From Pedobacter chitinilyticus (GTDB taxonomy: Bacteria; Bacteroidota; Bacteroidia; Sphingobacteriales; Sphingobacteriaceae): a stretch of DNA of 64,000 nucleotides. The translations under genes and the position numbers were made by a program. Below, in pieces: positions 52,701-61,170 of this stretch. The notes below the pieces were generated by a model that saw only the letters and a list, made by a program, of their open reading frames with translations, was not told the origin of the DNA and ran no database searches. Every line of letters starts with the position of its first letter. The first letter of the stretch is position 1. The stretch covers positions 382,603 to 446,602 of the forward strand of contig NZ_QMHN01000002.1 of assembly GCF_003313385.1 (NCBI RefSeq). The letters are read 5' to 3'.

Positions 52701-54324
52701 AAACTTTTTCTCCGTTAATGTATGTTCTAATTACTTTATTTTCTAAAATTTGTTTTGCATTCGCTTTCAATAGGTCGTTTTCCATCAGCACAAAGTCGGC
52801 GAATTTACCAACTTCCAAGCTACCTTTTTCTTTCTCTTCAAAGTTTGATTTGGCCGCCCAAATGGTCATTCCTCGCAGTGTTTCTTCAGGGGTTAAGGCA
52901 TTTTCTACTTGAAATCCTGTAGCTGGCCAACCCGCAGCATCTTTCCTTACTGTTGCCGCATAAAAAGTAAGCATCGGGTTAATTTGCTCCACAGGAAAAT
53001 CAGTCCCTAAAGGAAGCCAACCATTTTGTTGCAACAATTGTTTGTAGGCATAAGCACCTTTTATTCTATCTTTCCCCAATCGATCTTGCGCCCAATACAT
53101 ATCAGAAGTAGCGTGAGTAGGCTGTACCGATGGCACGATCTTCGCCTTTCCGAAAAGTTCAAAATCCTCTGGAGCTACCACTTGCGCATGCTCTATGCGC
53201 CAACGTTTATCATTATTAGGACCTAAAACTTGATTATATATTTTAAGAATGGCCCGATTTGCAGAATCGCCGATGGCATGTGTACACATTTGGAAATTAT
53301 GCTCGTTGATCTTCTTTGCTACTTTTTCGAAATGCGCTAAATCACTCAACAAAAATCCCTTTTTATTGGGCATATCGCTATAAGGATGTAACAGACAGGC
53401 ACCTCTAGAGCCCAAGGCACCATCTCCATATACTTTAAATGACCTTACATTTAATCGATCTGTTTTAATGGCTCCTCGTTTGATGAGATAATCATAATTT
53501 TTTTCATTATCAGAAAGCATCACATAGAAACGCATTTTTAAATCGTTGTTTTTTTGCAATCGCTCTATGCCTTCTACCGCTTCATAGTCCAAACCACAAT
53601 CATCAATAGTGGTTAAACCTACCGCAAAGCAATTTTCCTGTGCTTGCAAAAGCAAGGTTTTCATTTGCGCATCAGTCAGCGCAGGAATCTTACTGTTCAC
53701 CAAATCAACAGCATTGTCAATGAGTACACCTGTAAGTTTGCCATCTTTTTCAATGATCTCTCCGCCCGTAAGTTCATAAGCTTTTGTAATGCCAGCTGCT
53801 TCAAGCGCTTTTTGATTGGCAATGGCGGCATGACCATCAATTCGGGTAAGCAAAACAGGTCGATCAGGGAAAAGCTCATCTAATTTATCTTTAGTAGGAA
53901 ACTGTTTTCCAGGCCAGTCATTTTGATCCCAGCCTCTACCAGTTAGCCAACCATCAGAATGAGTTCTTGCAAATTCCTGCAACCTGGACAATACCTCTTC
54001 CCATGATTTAGCTTCCGTTAAATTGGCGTTGTTTAAGCTTTGAGCGTAACCAAAAAAGTGTGCATGAGCATCTATAAAACCTGGATAAATAGCTTTTCCT
54101 TGGCCATCTAATATTTCTTTAGAAGGGTATTGGGCTTTAATTTCTTCCGATTTCCCTAAGGCTAGAATCTTACCATCTTTAATCGCCATGGCCTCTACGA
54201 CTTCAAATCCTTCACTTATGGTATAGATACGGGCGTTATAAACGACCAGGTCAGCCTCCTGGCTATTGCAGGACATCAAAAATAATGCGATGGCCACAAA
54301 TATTACAGCGATGATTTTTCTCAT
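52687..54324 (-). CDS. YtcJ-like metal-dependent amidohydrolase lipoprotein
   Basis: A 545-residue amidohydrolase of the amidohydrolase_3 (YtcJ) group. The signal peptide ends L-F-L-M-S-C, so Cys19 is probably lipidated. The metal site shows F-I-D-A-H-A-H (about 82-88), H-A-I-G-D-S-A-N near the middle, E-H-A-Q-V, and G-T-D-F-P-V toward the end. The substrate is unknown (such enzymes act on N-acyl amino acids, hydantoins or similar). It overlaps the downstream serine hydrolase gene by 14 bases; both would act outside the cytoplasm. Confidence 0.9.
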   Translation of the reverse strand: MRKIIAVIFVAIALFLMSCNSQEADLVVYNARIYTISEGFEVVEAMAIKDGKILALGKSEEIKAQYPSKEILDGQGKAIYPGFIDAHAHFFGYAQSLNNANLTEAKSWEEVLSRLQEFARTHSDGWLTGRGWDQNDWPGKQFPTKDKLDELFPDRPVLLTRIDGHAAIANQKALEAAGITKAYELTGGEIIEKDGKLTGVLIDNAVDLVNSKIPALTDAQMKTLLLQAQENCFAVGLTTIDDCGLDYEAVEGIERLQKNNDLKMRFYVMLSDNEKNYDYLIKRGAIKTDRLNVRSFKVYGDGALGSRGACLLHPYSDMPNKKGFLLSDLAHFEKVAKKINEHNFQMCTHAIGDSANRAILKIYNQVLGPNNDKRWRIEHAQVVAPEDFELFGKAKIVPSVQPTHATSDMYWAQDRLGKDRIKGAYAYKQLLQQNGWLPLGTDFPVEQINPMLTFYAATVRKDAAGWPATGFQVENALTPEETLRGMTIWAAKSNFEEKEKGSLEVGKFADFVLMENDLLKANAKQILENKVIRTYINGEKVYEKK

Positions 54325-54521
54325 GCAAGATAATTTTGGTTTTGATTTTAAAGATAGAAAAGTTTAAGTTAAGCAGCCCCATTTTTTCCAACCATCGGGG
54401 AAAAAAGACCTCATTAACAACTAGCAAAAATTCCAAAAACCTGCTTTAAATGCTTTAAATGTATTTTTTGATTGCGGCATATTTTTAGAAATAAAAACAG
54501 CATCAACCTCCAGACATTTTC

Positions 54522-54581
54522 GTCTACTTATGCATGAACCCTTTGTCTACTTACAAATCGTTAGCACTCTCTATCTACCTA
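54522..54581 (+). promoter_or_regulatory. Three direct GTCTACTTA-like sites
   Basis: GTCTACTTA at 54522-54530, GTCTACTTA at 54545-54553 and ATCTACCTA at 54573-54581, with start-to-start spacings of 23 and 28 bases. A palindrome-like ACTTAACATGCTAAGT (54588-54603) follows, then the -7 box. Confidence 0.45.
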
Positions 54582-54627
54582 TGAAAAACTTAACATGCTA
54601 AGTGTAAAAACTTGTTTTTAAATTACA

Positions 54628-54635
54628 TAACTTTG
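54628..54635 (+). promoter_or_regulatory. -7 box TAACTTTG for the GDPD-like gene
   Basis: Exact TAnnTTTG match 29 bases before the ATG at 54665. Confidence 0.45.
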
Positions 54636-54664
54636 CCGCATTCGTCAATATTCCTATTTATATA

Positions 54665-55549
54665 ATGCCCATCCTCAACAAACATGTCTTTTTACTTGCC
54701 TGTTGCTCCTTGGGATTTCTGCTATTTTTTAATTCCTGCGGTAGGCCTTCACCAATGGAAACAGCTACTAATTTTATGGGTCACAAAGGTAGCGGTAACA
54801 ACAACTATAACGACTTTTTGATAGAGAACACTCTTCCTGCAGTGCAAAATGCTGCTGGCAGATTAGATGGTGTGGAACTGGACATACAAATGAGCCTTGA
54901 TGGTACGCCTTGGGTTTGGCACAATAGTGATTTGAGTGGTTTTGTTTGCAATAGTTCTTCTCAAGGGATTATTCCAGAGATGAGAGATGTGGACATTGAA
55001 AAAGTCAGAATTTGCCACAAAAATAAAACAGATCGTATTTATAGGCTTTCGGAAATTGTGGATTGGAATAACAATACGGGTATAGGCTTGTATCTTTCAT
55101 TAGATATTAAAATATCATTTAGTGCAAACACTTTCAGTTTATACGGAGACAGAAATGGCTATTTAACCCAACTGGCGACAAGCTTAGCACAAGTATTCCA
55201 AAATTATAGGTTTATTGATAGGACCTTGGTAGAAGTAGACAGTCAGCTATTTTGCACTCGCCTAAAATCAAACAATGCTACTAAGGGAATTACCACTTGC
55301 TTTATGAGGTATGAACCTATGCCACAAAAAATAAATAATGCCCTTAGGTTAGGTTATGATGGATTAAGCTGTAATTACATGGATCCTACGGTCACGAAAG
55401 AAACGGTTGCCGCAGCAAGAAAGGCAGGCTTAAAAGTACAATTGTGGACTCCTTATTACAGAGACGAACTTAGGATTGCTTTCGCCATGAGCCCTGATTT
55501 TATCCAAACCGATAACATTTATGCAAAGCAGGCTTTAAATGTTAGGTAA
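54665..55549 (+). CDS. Glycerophosphodiester phosphodiesterase-like lipoprotein
   Basis: A 294-residue protein with a lipoprotein signal (L-L-F-F-N-S-C, Cys25). The GDPD-type TIM barrel starts M-G-H-K-G-S-G (catalytic His), then I-E-N-T-L-P-A-V, V-E-L-D-I-Q-M-S-L-D-G-T-P-W-V-W-H-N (Glu, Asp and second His), and ends A-G-L-K-V-Q-L-W-T-P...P-D-F-I-Q-T-D-N. It would hydrolyse glycerophosphodiesters at the outer surface or in the periplasm. The spacing between the first His and E-N-T is longer than usual. Its last eight bases overlap the convergent cytidine deaminase gene. Confidence 0.85.
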   Translation: MPILNKHVFLLACCSLGFLLFFNSCGRPSPMETATNFMGHKGSGNNNYNDFLIENTLPAVQNAAGRLDGVELDIQMSLDGTPWVWHNSDLSGFVCNSSSQGIIPEMRDVDIEKVRICHKNKTDRIYRLSEIVDWNNNTGIGLYLSLDIKISFSANTFSLYGDRNGYLTQLATSLAQVFQNYRFIDRTLVEVDSQLFCTRLKSNNATKGITTCFMRYEPMPQKINNALRLGYDGLSCNYMDPTVTKETVAAARKAGLKVQLWTPYYRDELRIAFAMSPDFIQTDNIYAKQALNVR

Positions 55550-56036
55550 TTCCTGCCAATCTATCCTCTACAAACACAAAAGGTAATAAACTTCTAATTC
55601 CTTCTACCTTCATAATCTGTCCATTTAAACAATAGAAAATTACGGTAATTGGCGATTTCTGTTTTTGCTCAAACTCTGCCATTACTTGCAAACAAGCCCC
55701 ACATGAAGTCACTGGATTTTTAATATCAAAACTTTCAGTAAATGCGGTAATGGCCATAGCTTTCACTACTGCGTTTGGTTTTGAAGAACCAATAGCAAAA
55801 AATGCGACCCTTTCGGCACATAAACCTGAAGGATAAGCCACATTTTCTTGGTTGCTTCCTAAAACAATTTCTCCATCGGCCAATTGTATTGCAGTGCCAA
55901 CTTTAAACTTAGAATAAGGCGAATATGATGTTTTTAATGCGTCTTCTGCCCTCATACACAAAAGTTTGTCCTCCACAGAAAGCTCATTGATATGTTCGTA
56001 GGTTTGGTAGCTAATATTGAAATTATGTACATTCAT
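55542..56036 (-). CDS. cdd: Cytidine deaminase
   Basis: A 164-residue homotetrameric-type cytidine deaminase. The zinc site is visible: G-L-C-A-E-R gives Cys73 and catalytic Glu75, and S-C-G-A-C gives Cys112 and Cys115. S-Y-S-P-Y-S-K-F-K-V-G-T-A is the usual N-terminal substrate loop, and G-S-N-Q-E-N-V-A-Y-P-S-G follows. The position after the last cysteine is Leu where many homologues have Arg (C-G-A-C-R-Q). It converts cytidine and deoxycytidine to uridine compounds. Its 3' end overlaps the GDPD-like gene by eight bases, with no room for a terminator. Confidence 0.93.
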   Translation of the reverse strand: MNVHNFNISYQTYEHINELSVEDKLLCMRAEDALKTSYSPYSKFKVGTAIQLADGEIVLGSNQENVAYPSGLCAERVAFFAIGSSKPNAVVKAMAITAFTESFDIKNPVTSCGACLQVMAEFEQKQKSPITVIFYCLNGQIMKVEGIRSLLPFVFVEDRLAGIT

Positions 56037-56172
56037 AAACTAAACATACAAATTAGAATTAATAATTGAATGTTGACTGCCAAACTTTATGGGAGTAGTT
56101 TTGTTTGCTTAAAGTGGCGAAAAGCCATTTTAGAATAAATAACTATATTGAACCATCAAAAAACAACTACTC

Positions 56173-59100
56173 TTGAACAAATATTTTAGAAAAGGCCTTA
56201 AAATCATTTTGTGGATAATTGCCAGTGTTATTTTATTGGTAGTACTTATTGCGCTTTCTTTAAATATTCCAGCAGTCCAAAATTTTGTAAAGGATAAGGC
56301 CATTGGCTACCTTAAAAACAAAACAAAAACAGAAGTACGACTCGAAAGTATCAAAATTGCACTTCCTAAAGATGTGGTACTGAACAAGTTTTACATCGAA
56401 GATCTTAATAAGGATACCCTTCTTTATGCTGAAAAATTACAGGTAGACATTAGTCTTTTTAAGCTGCTAAAAAACACAGTAGAAATCAATTACCTCGAAC
56501 TTAAAAACATTAGAGCGAACGTAAAAAGAATTAATCCTGATACCACTTTTAACTTTTCTTTTTTGGTAGATGCCTTTATGAGCGACCAGAAGAAACCAGA
56601 CGAAAAAGTAGAAAAAGATACCACTTCTACTTTAAAATTTTCCGTAGATAAAGTTCGTTTTGAAGACATTGGGCTTACCTACAGAGATGATGTAGCAGGT
56701 AACAACGTAAAGTTTTATTTAGGCAAACTGGAAACAAAAATTAAAGATTTTGATTTGGCCAATCAAAAGTATGTCATCAAAAGCTTTACGGTAAACAACA
56801 CTTCTTTGGTTTACTTGCAGCAAAAGCCTTTAACCCAATTAGTGCAGCATTTGACCAATAGTGTAGATAGCGTCCAACAAGAGCAAGGTAAACTGCCTAC
56901 CATTGAGGTGCAAAAGTTCGAGTTCAATAATGTGAAGGTTAATTACGACGACCAGTTGACTACTACCAACGCCGTAGCAAATGTGAATAAACTTGCTTTC
57001 GATAATTTAAAGGTTGATTTAACCAATGGTCGTTACGTTACCGACAATGCAGAACTGGCCAATTCCTTTGTTAAATTTGCGTTTAAACCTGCTCCTAGCA
57101 ACGATTTAAGCAAGGTTAAAGATACAGTCGTGGCCGAAGAATCAACTTTGGCACTGGCCATCAAAAAAATCAACCTCATTAACAATCAACTACAGTTTGA
57201 TAATTTAGGAACCAAGCCGCTTAAGAAAGGAATCGACTTTAATCACTTGAATATTGAAGGTCTTAATTTGGGTGCTGAAGACGTAAATTATAGCAGTAAA
57301 GGCATCACCGCCAAGGTAAAAAATGGCTCATTAAGTGATAAAAGTGGCTTTGTGTTAAGTGCTTTAAGAGGCGATGCTATTTATAACGACAAGCAAATCA
57401 AGCTGGACAATTTTGTACTAAAAACACCAAATACCAGTATCGAAAATGCAACAGATCTTAGTTTTACTTCTTTAGATGATTTGACCAAAAATCCAGAACG
57501 TGTAAAGCTAAAAATAGACTTCAAAAACACCACCATTGGATTAAAGGACGCGACGTTTTTCAGTGATGCGTTACCAAAGCAATACCTAAATCAGAAAATC
57601 AAGGTAAATGCCAAAGTTGATGGTTATTTAAATCGCCTCAACATTCCGCAGTTGCAAATTAGTGGTTTAAGCAATACCCAAATTGATGTGAATGGGAAAG
57701 TCAACAATGTGACCGATATCAACAGGGCTTACCTTGACTTGAACATTAAAAAAGTACACATCACCAAAGGTGATATTCTGGCTGTAGTACCTAAAACATC
57801 TTTACCACCAAGCATCCAGCTCCCTAACGTAATTGATGCCAGCGGTAAATTCAAAGGCACTATGACTGATTTCAGCACTAACTTAAATGTAAAATCAGAT
57901 ATGGGCGGAGCTGTTTTAGCAGCAACCATGAATGGCCCAAAAGGCAGAGAAAAATATAAAGCCGATATAAGCTTAAACAACTTCAATGTAGGGCGACTGT
58001 TGAAACAAGAACCTACTTTGGGGAGAATTTCGGCCAAAGCCGCCGTAGTAGGCACAGGTTTAGATCCTAAAAAAATAAATGCACAATTTAACGCTACGGT
58101 ACTAAGTGCTTATTACAACAAATACAACTATCGCAATTTGAAGTTGTCAGGCAAATACGCCAACCAAAATGTAGCCATCAAAGGAAACATGCCCGATAGT
58201 AACGTGAATGTGGAGTTAAGTGCCACCGCCAATTTAGCAGGCAAATACCCCGCAGCTAAAGCAAATGTGGCACTAAAACAAGTCGATTTACAAAAACTGA
58301 ACTTTAGTAAAACAGAATTTAGATTTGCTGGAAACATTAAAGCCGATATCAAAACTGCTGATGTGGACTACTTGAATGGCGATGTGTTTGCTACAGGCTT
58401 ACAATTGGTCAAAGAAGGCAAAAAGTTTAATGTAGACACCATTCGTTTACACGCCGTTTCAACCGCTACCGAAAATAAATTGGTACTCAAATCAGAGTTG
58501 CTTAATGCAACCGTAGATGGAAAATATCAATTGAGTAAAGTTGGCAGCGCCATCATTAATCAAATCAATAAATATTATCAGTTTGGCGAAGTCACCAAAA
58601 TACCGCCACAACGCATCCGTTTTACGGCAAACATTTACAATCCTAAATTTTTACAAGATTTTGTACCGTCCCTCACCACCTTTTCTCCTTCCAAAATCAA
58701 CGGTTTAATTGATACGGAGAAAGATAGTTTGTTGATGAATGCCGTATTTCCGAAAATCACCTACAATAAAATCAACTTAGACAGTATTAAATTAAATGTA
58801 GGTAATGAAGGTGAAAAACTTAATTATCGTTTATTCGTCAATAGCATTACCAATCCATCTATTGCTTTATTCAATACCGAAGTTTCTGGTTCCGCAGCAG
58901 ATAATAAGCTGGATTTAAATGTTTTTCTACGCGACAGGCAACGCAAAGACAAATATGTGATTGCTGGTATTTTCCAATCCATCAACAAAGATTTTCGTTT
59001 CAATTTAGATCCTAATAAGTTACTACTGGATTACGAAAAATGGACAGTAGCTCCAGAAAACTATATCCAATTCGGAGAATCAGGCATCTTGGCCCATCAG

Positions 59101-61170
59101 TTTAATATCAGTCAAGGTTCGCAATTGTTGAGCATTAACAGTACTTCCGAGACTCCAAATTCACCCTTAAAAGTAGAATTTAAAGATTTTCAAATTGAAA
59201 CTCTTACCAAATTTGCAGAAACCGATACCACTTTAGTTGGTGGAGCCATCAATGGTACAGTAGACGTGAAAGACTTAGTTTCAAATCCTAAGTTCGAAGC
59301 TGATATCACCATCTCTAAACTACGTTACCAAAAAGATGAATTGGGTGATTTAAAAGCCATCGTTAACAACAATACTGAGAATGCTTTTGAGGTTGACGTG
59401 AGTTTAAAAGGCGTACACGAACTATCGGCCAAAGGGTTTTATTACACCGCTCCTCAAAGCAATTTGGATTTGAATATCGACATCAGTAAAATTGATTTAC
59501 GACAAATAGAAAGTGTTAGTCTTGGACAAATTAAGCAAGGAAAAGGAACCATTACGGGTCAGTTTACCGTAAAAGGTGAGTTAAGCAAGCCACAAATTTT
59601 AGGAGCATTAAAGTTTAATGATGCTGGTTTTAGGGTAGCTTACATCAACTCCTATTTCACCATGCCTAACCAAGAGATCGCTTTCAACAACGAGGGCATC
59701 CGTTTCAACAACTTTACCTTGGTGGATTCCTTAGGCAAAAAAGCTACGGTTAACGGAATGGTTTACACGAGTGATTTCAGCAATGTGCGCTTTGGACTCG
59801 ACATCAAAACAAACAATTTTAGAGCGATCAATTCAACGGCTCAAGATAACGATATGATTTACGGAACGGTGTTCTTAAGCAGTAATATCCGTGTACGTGG
59901 CGATTTGAACCAGCCCGATGTAAACATGAATGTCACCGTTGAAAAAGGCACCAAGTTTTATTATGCCATGCCAGTGAACGATCCTTCGGTAATTGACCAA
60001 GAAGGTATTGTGCAATTTATTGATGCAGATGCGCCACCTTTCAATGGACAAAAGGATTTAAAAGCCGATAGCATCAGTAAATCGCCAATTAAGGGAATTA
60101 ACCTAGTGGCTGATATCAATATTGATCCAGAGGCAGAGCTGAACGTAGTGGTCGACCCCGCCAATGGTGATATGTTAACCGTTAGAGGCGATGCCGATTT
60201 AAATGCGACAATGGATGCTAGTGGTAAAATCAGTATGACCGGCCGCTATGAAATTGTTGATGGTTCTTACAGCCTATCTGTTGGGCCATTGGGTAAAAAA
60301 CCTTTCAAATTGGTTAAAGGAAGTACCATGATTTGGACTGGTGAACCTACCGAGGCAAACATCAATTTAACGGCACTTTACGAAGTGAATGCAGCGCCTA
60401 TCGATTTACTGAACCAACCAGATTTGGTACAGGCAAAAACCAAATTGCCATTTCAAGTTTATTTATACATGAAAGGCGAATTGTTAAAACCCATCATCTC
60501 GTTTAAAATTGATTTACCAGAAAATGAGCGGGGCACCGAAATTGGAAGCTTAGCTTATACCAAGTTACAAAGTGTAAATCGCGACGAAAACGAGCTAAAC
60601 AAACAGGTTTTTGCTTTGTTGGCCTTAGAAAGATTTATAGCGAACAACCCTTTCCAAAGTTTAGCAGGTGGCGGTGGTGGGATATCTACATTAGCCCGCT
60701 CTAGTGTAAGTAAATTATTGACCGAGCAATTGAATAATCTTGCTTCAGACTTGATACAGGGAGTGGATGTGAATTTCGGAATCAACTCTTCTGAAGATTA
60801 CTCTACAGGTAGTTTAGAGCAAAAAACTGATTTAGAAGTAGGCTTATCTAAAAAATTACTAAACGACCGACTCACTGTAACCGTAGGAAGTTCATTTGCA
60901 CTGGAAGGCCCACAAAATGCCAATCAAAGTGCCACTAATATTGCTGGAAATGTAAATGTAGAGTATGCCCTATCCCGAGATGGACGCTACCGTTTGAGGG
61001 CTTATCGACGCAACCAAACCGAAAGTGTAATTGAAGGACAAATTATAGAAACAGGACTGGGCTTTACGCTGGTGGTAGATTATAACCGATTTAGAGAAAT
61101 ATTCCAAAAACGTAGAAACAGAAATAGAAATGAAGCAGAGCAAAAACCAAAAAATGAAAAAGCTAATTAA
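56173..61170 (+). CDS. tamB: TamB-like translocation and assembly module protein (DUF490)
   Basis: A 1665-residue protein anchored by one N-terminal span (about 10-32), then a very long repetitive beta-rich region (AsmA/TamB-type, hydrophobic groove fold) and a C-terminal DUF490 domain (about 1300-1640; G-R-Y-E-I-V-D-G-S-Y, S-L-A-Y-T-K-L, L-E-V-G-L-S-K-K-L-L-N-D-R-L-T-V-T-V-G). TamB-type proteins span the periplasm and help move outer-membrane proteins or phospholipids. The frame begins with TTG (56173); an in-frame stop lies 24 bases upstream and no ATG fits. It overlaps the Omp85 gene by 17 bases, as expected for a TamA/TamB pair. Confidence 0.92.
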   Translation: MNKYFRKGLKIILWIIASVILLVVLIALSLNIPAVQNFVKDKAIGYLKNKTKTEVRLESIKIALPKDVVLNKFYIEDLNKDTLLYAEKLQVDISLFKLLKNTVEINYLELKNIRANVKRINPDTTFNFSFLVDAFMSDQKKPDEKVEKDTTSTLKFSVDKVRFEDIGLTYRDDVAGNNVKFYLGKLETKIKDFDLANQKYVIKSFTVNNTSLVYLQQKPLTQLVQHLTNSVDSVQQEQGKLPTIEVQKFEFNNVKVNYDDQLTTTNAVANVNKLAFDNLKVDLTNGRYVTDNAELANSFVKFAFKPAPSNDLSKVKDTVVAEESTLALAIKKINLINNQLQFDNLGTKPLKKGIDFNHLNIEGLNLGAEDVNYSSKGITAKVKNGSLSDKSGFVLSALRGDAIYNDKQIKLDNFVLKTPNTSIENATDLSFTSLDDLTKNPERVKLKIDFKNTTIGLKDATFFSDALPKQYLNQKIKVNAKVDGYLNRLNIPQLQISGLSNTQIDVNGKVNNVTDINRAYLDLNIKKVHITKGDILAVVPKTSLPPSIQLPNVIDASGKFKGTMTDFSTNLNVKSDMGGAVLAATMNGPKGREKYKADISLNNFNVGRLLKQEPTLGRISAKAAVVGTGLDPKKINAQFNATVLSAYYNKYNYRNLKLSGKYANQNVAIKGNMPDSNVNVELSATANLAGKYPAAKANVALKQVDLQKLNFSKTEFRFAGNIKADIKTADVDYLNGDVFATGLQLVKEGKKFNVDTIRLHAVSTATENKLVLKSELLNATVDGKYQLSKVGSAIINQINKYYQFGEVTKIPPQRIRFTANIYNPKFLQDFVPSLTTFSPSKINGLIDTEKDSLLMNAVFPKITYNKINLDSIKLNVGNEGEKLNYRLFVNSITNPSIALFNTEVSGSAADNKLDLNVFLRDRQRKDKYVIAGIFQSINKDFRFNLDPNKLLLDYEKWTVAPENYIQFGESGILAHQFNISQGSQLLSINSTSETPNSPLKVEFKDFQIETLTKFAETDTTLVGGAINGTVDVKDLVSNPKFEADITISKLRYQKDELGDLKAIVNNNTENAFEVDVSLKGVHELSAKGFYYTAPQSNLDLNIDISKIDLRQIESVSLGQIKQGKGTITGQFTVKGELSKPQILGALKFNDAGFRVAYINSYFTMPNQEIAFNNEGIRFNNFTLVDSLGKKATVNGMVYTSDFSNVRFGLDIKTNNFRAINSTAQDNDMIYGTVFLSSNIRVRGDLNQPDVNMNVTVEKGTKFYYAMPVNDPSVIDQEGIVQFIDADAPPFNGQKDLKADSISKSPIKGINLVADINIDPEAELNVVVDPANGDMLTVRGDADLNATMDASGKISMTGRYEIVDGSYSLSVGPLGKKPFKLVKGSTMIWTGEPTEANINLTALYEVNAAPIDLLNQPDLVQAKTKLPFQVYLYMKGELLKPIISFKIDLPENERGTEIGSLAYTKLQSVNRDENELNKQVFALLALERFIANNPFQSLAGGGGGISTLARSSVSKLLTEQLNNLASDLIQGVDVNFGINSSEDYSTGSLEQKTDLEVGLSKKLLNDRLTVTVGSSFALEGPQNANQSATNIAGNVNVEYALSRDGRYRLRAYRRNQTESVIEGQIIETGLGFTLVVDYNRFREIFQKRRNRNRNEAEQKPKNEKAN

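Larger units (their letters stand above)
54325..54664. other. Divergent regulatory gap
   Basis: About 340 bases between the amidohydrolase and GDPD-like genes. It contains a small tandem repeat TGCTTTAAA x2 near 54442, three GTCTACTTA-like sites (54522-54581), an imperfect palindrome (54588-54603) and a -7 box (54628-54635). No gene is seen. Confidence 0.55.
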
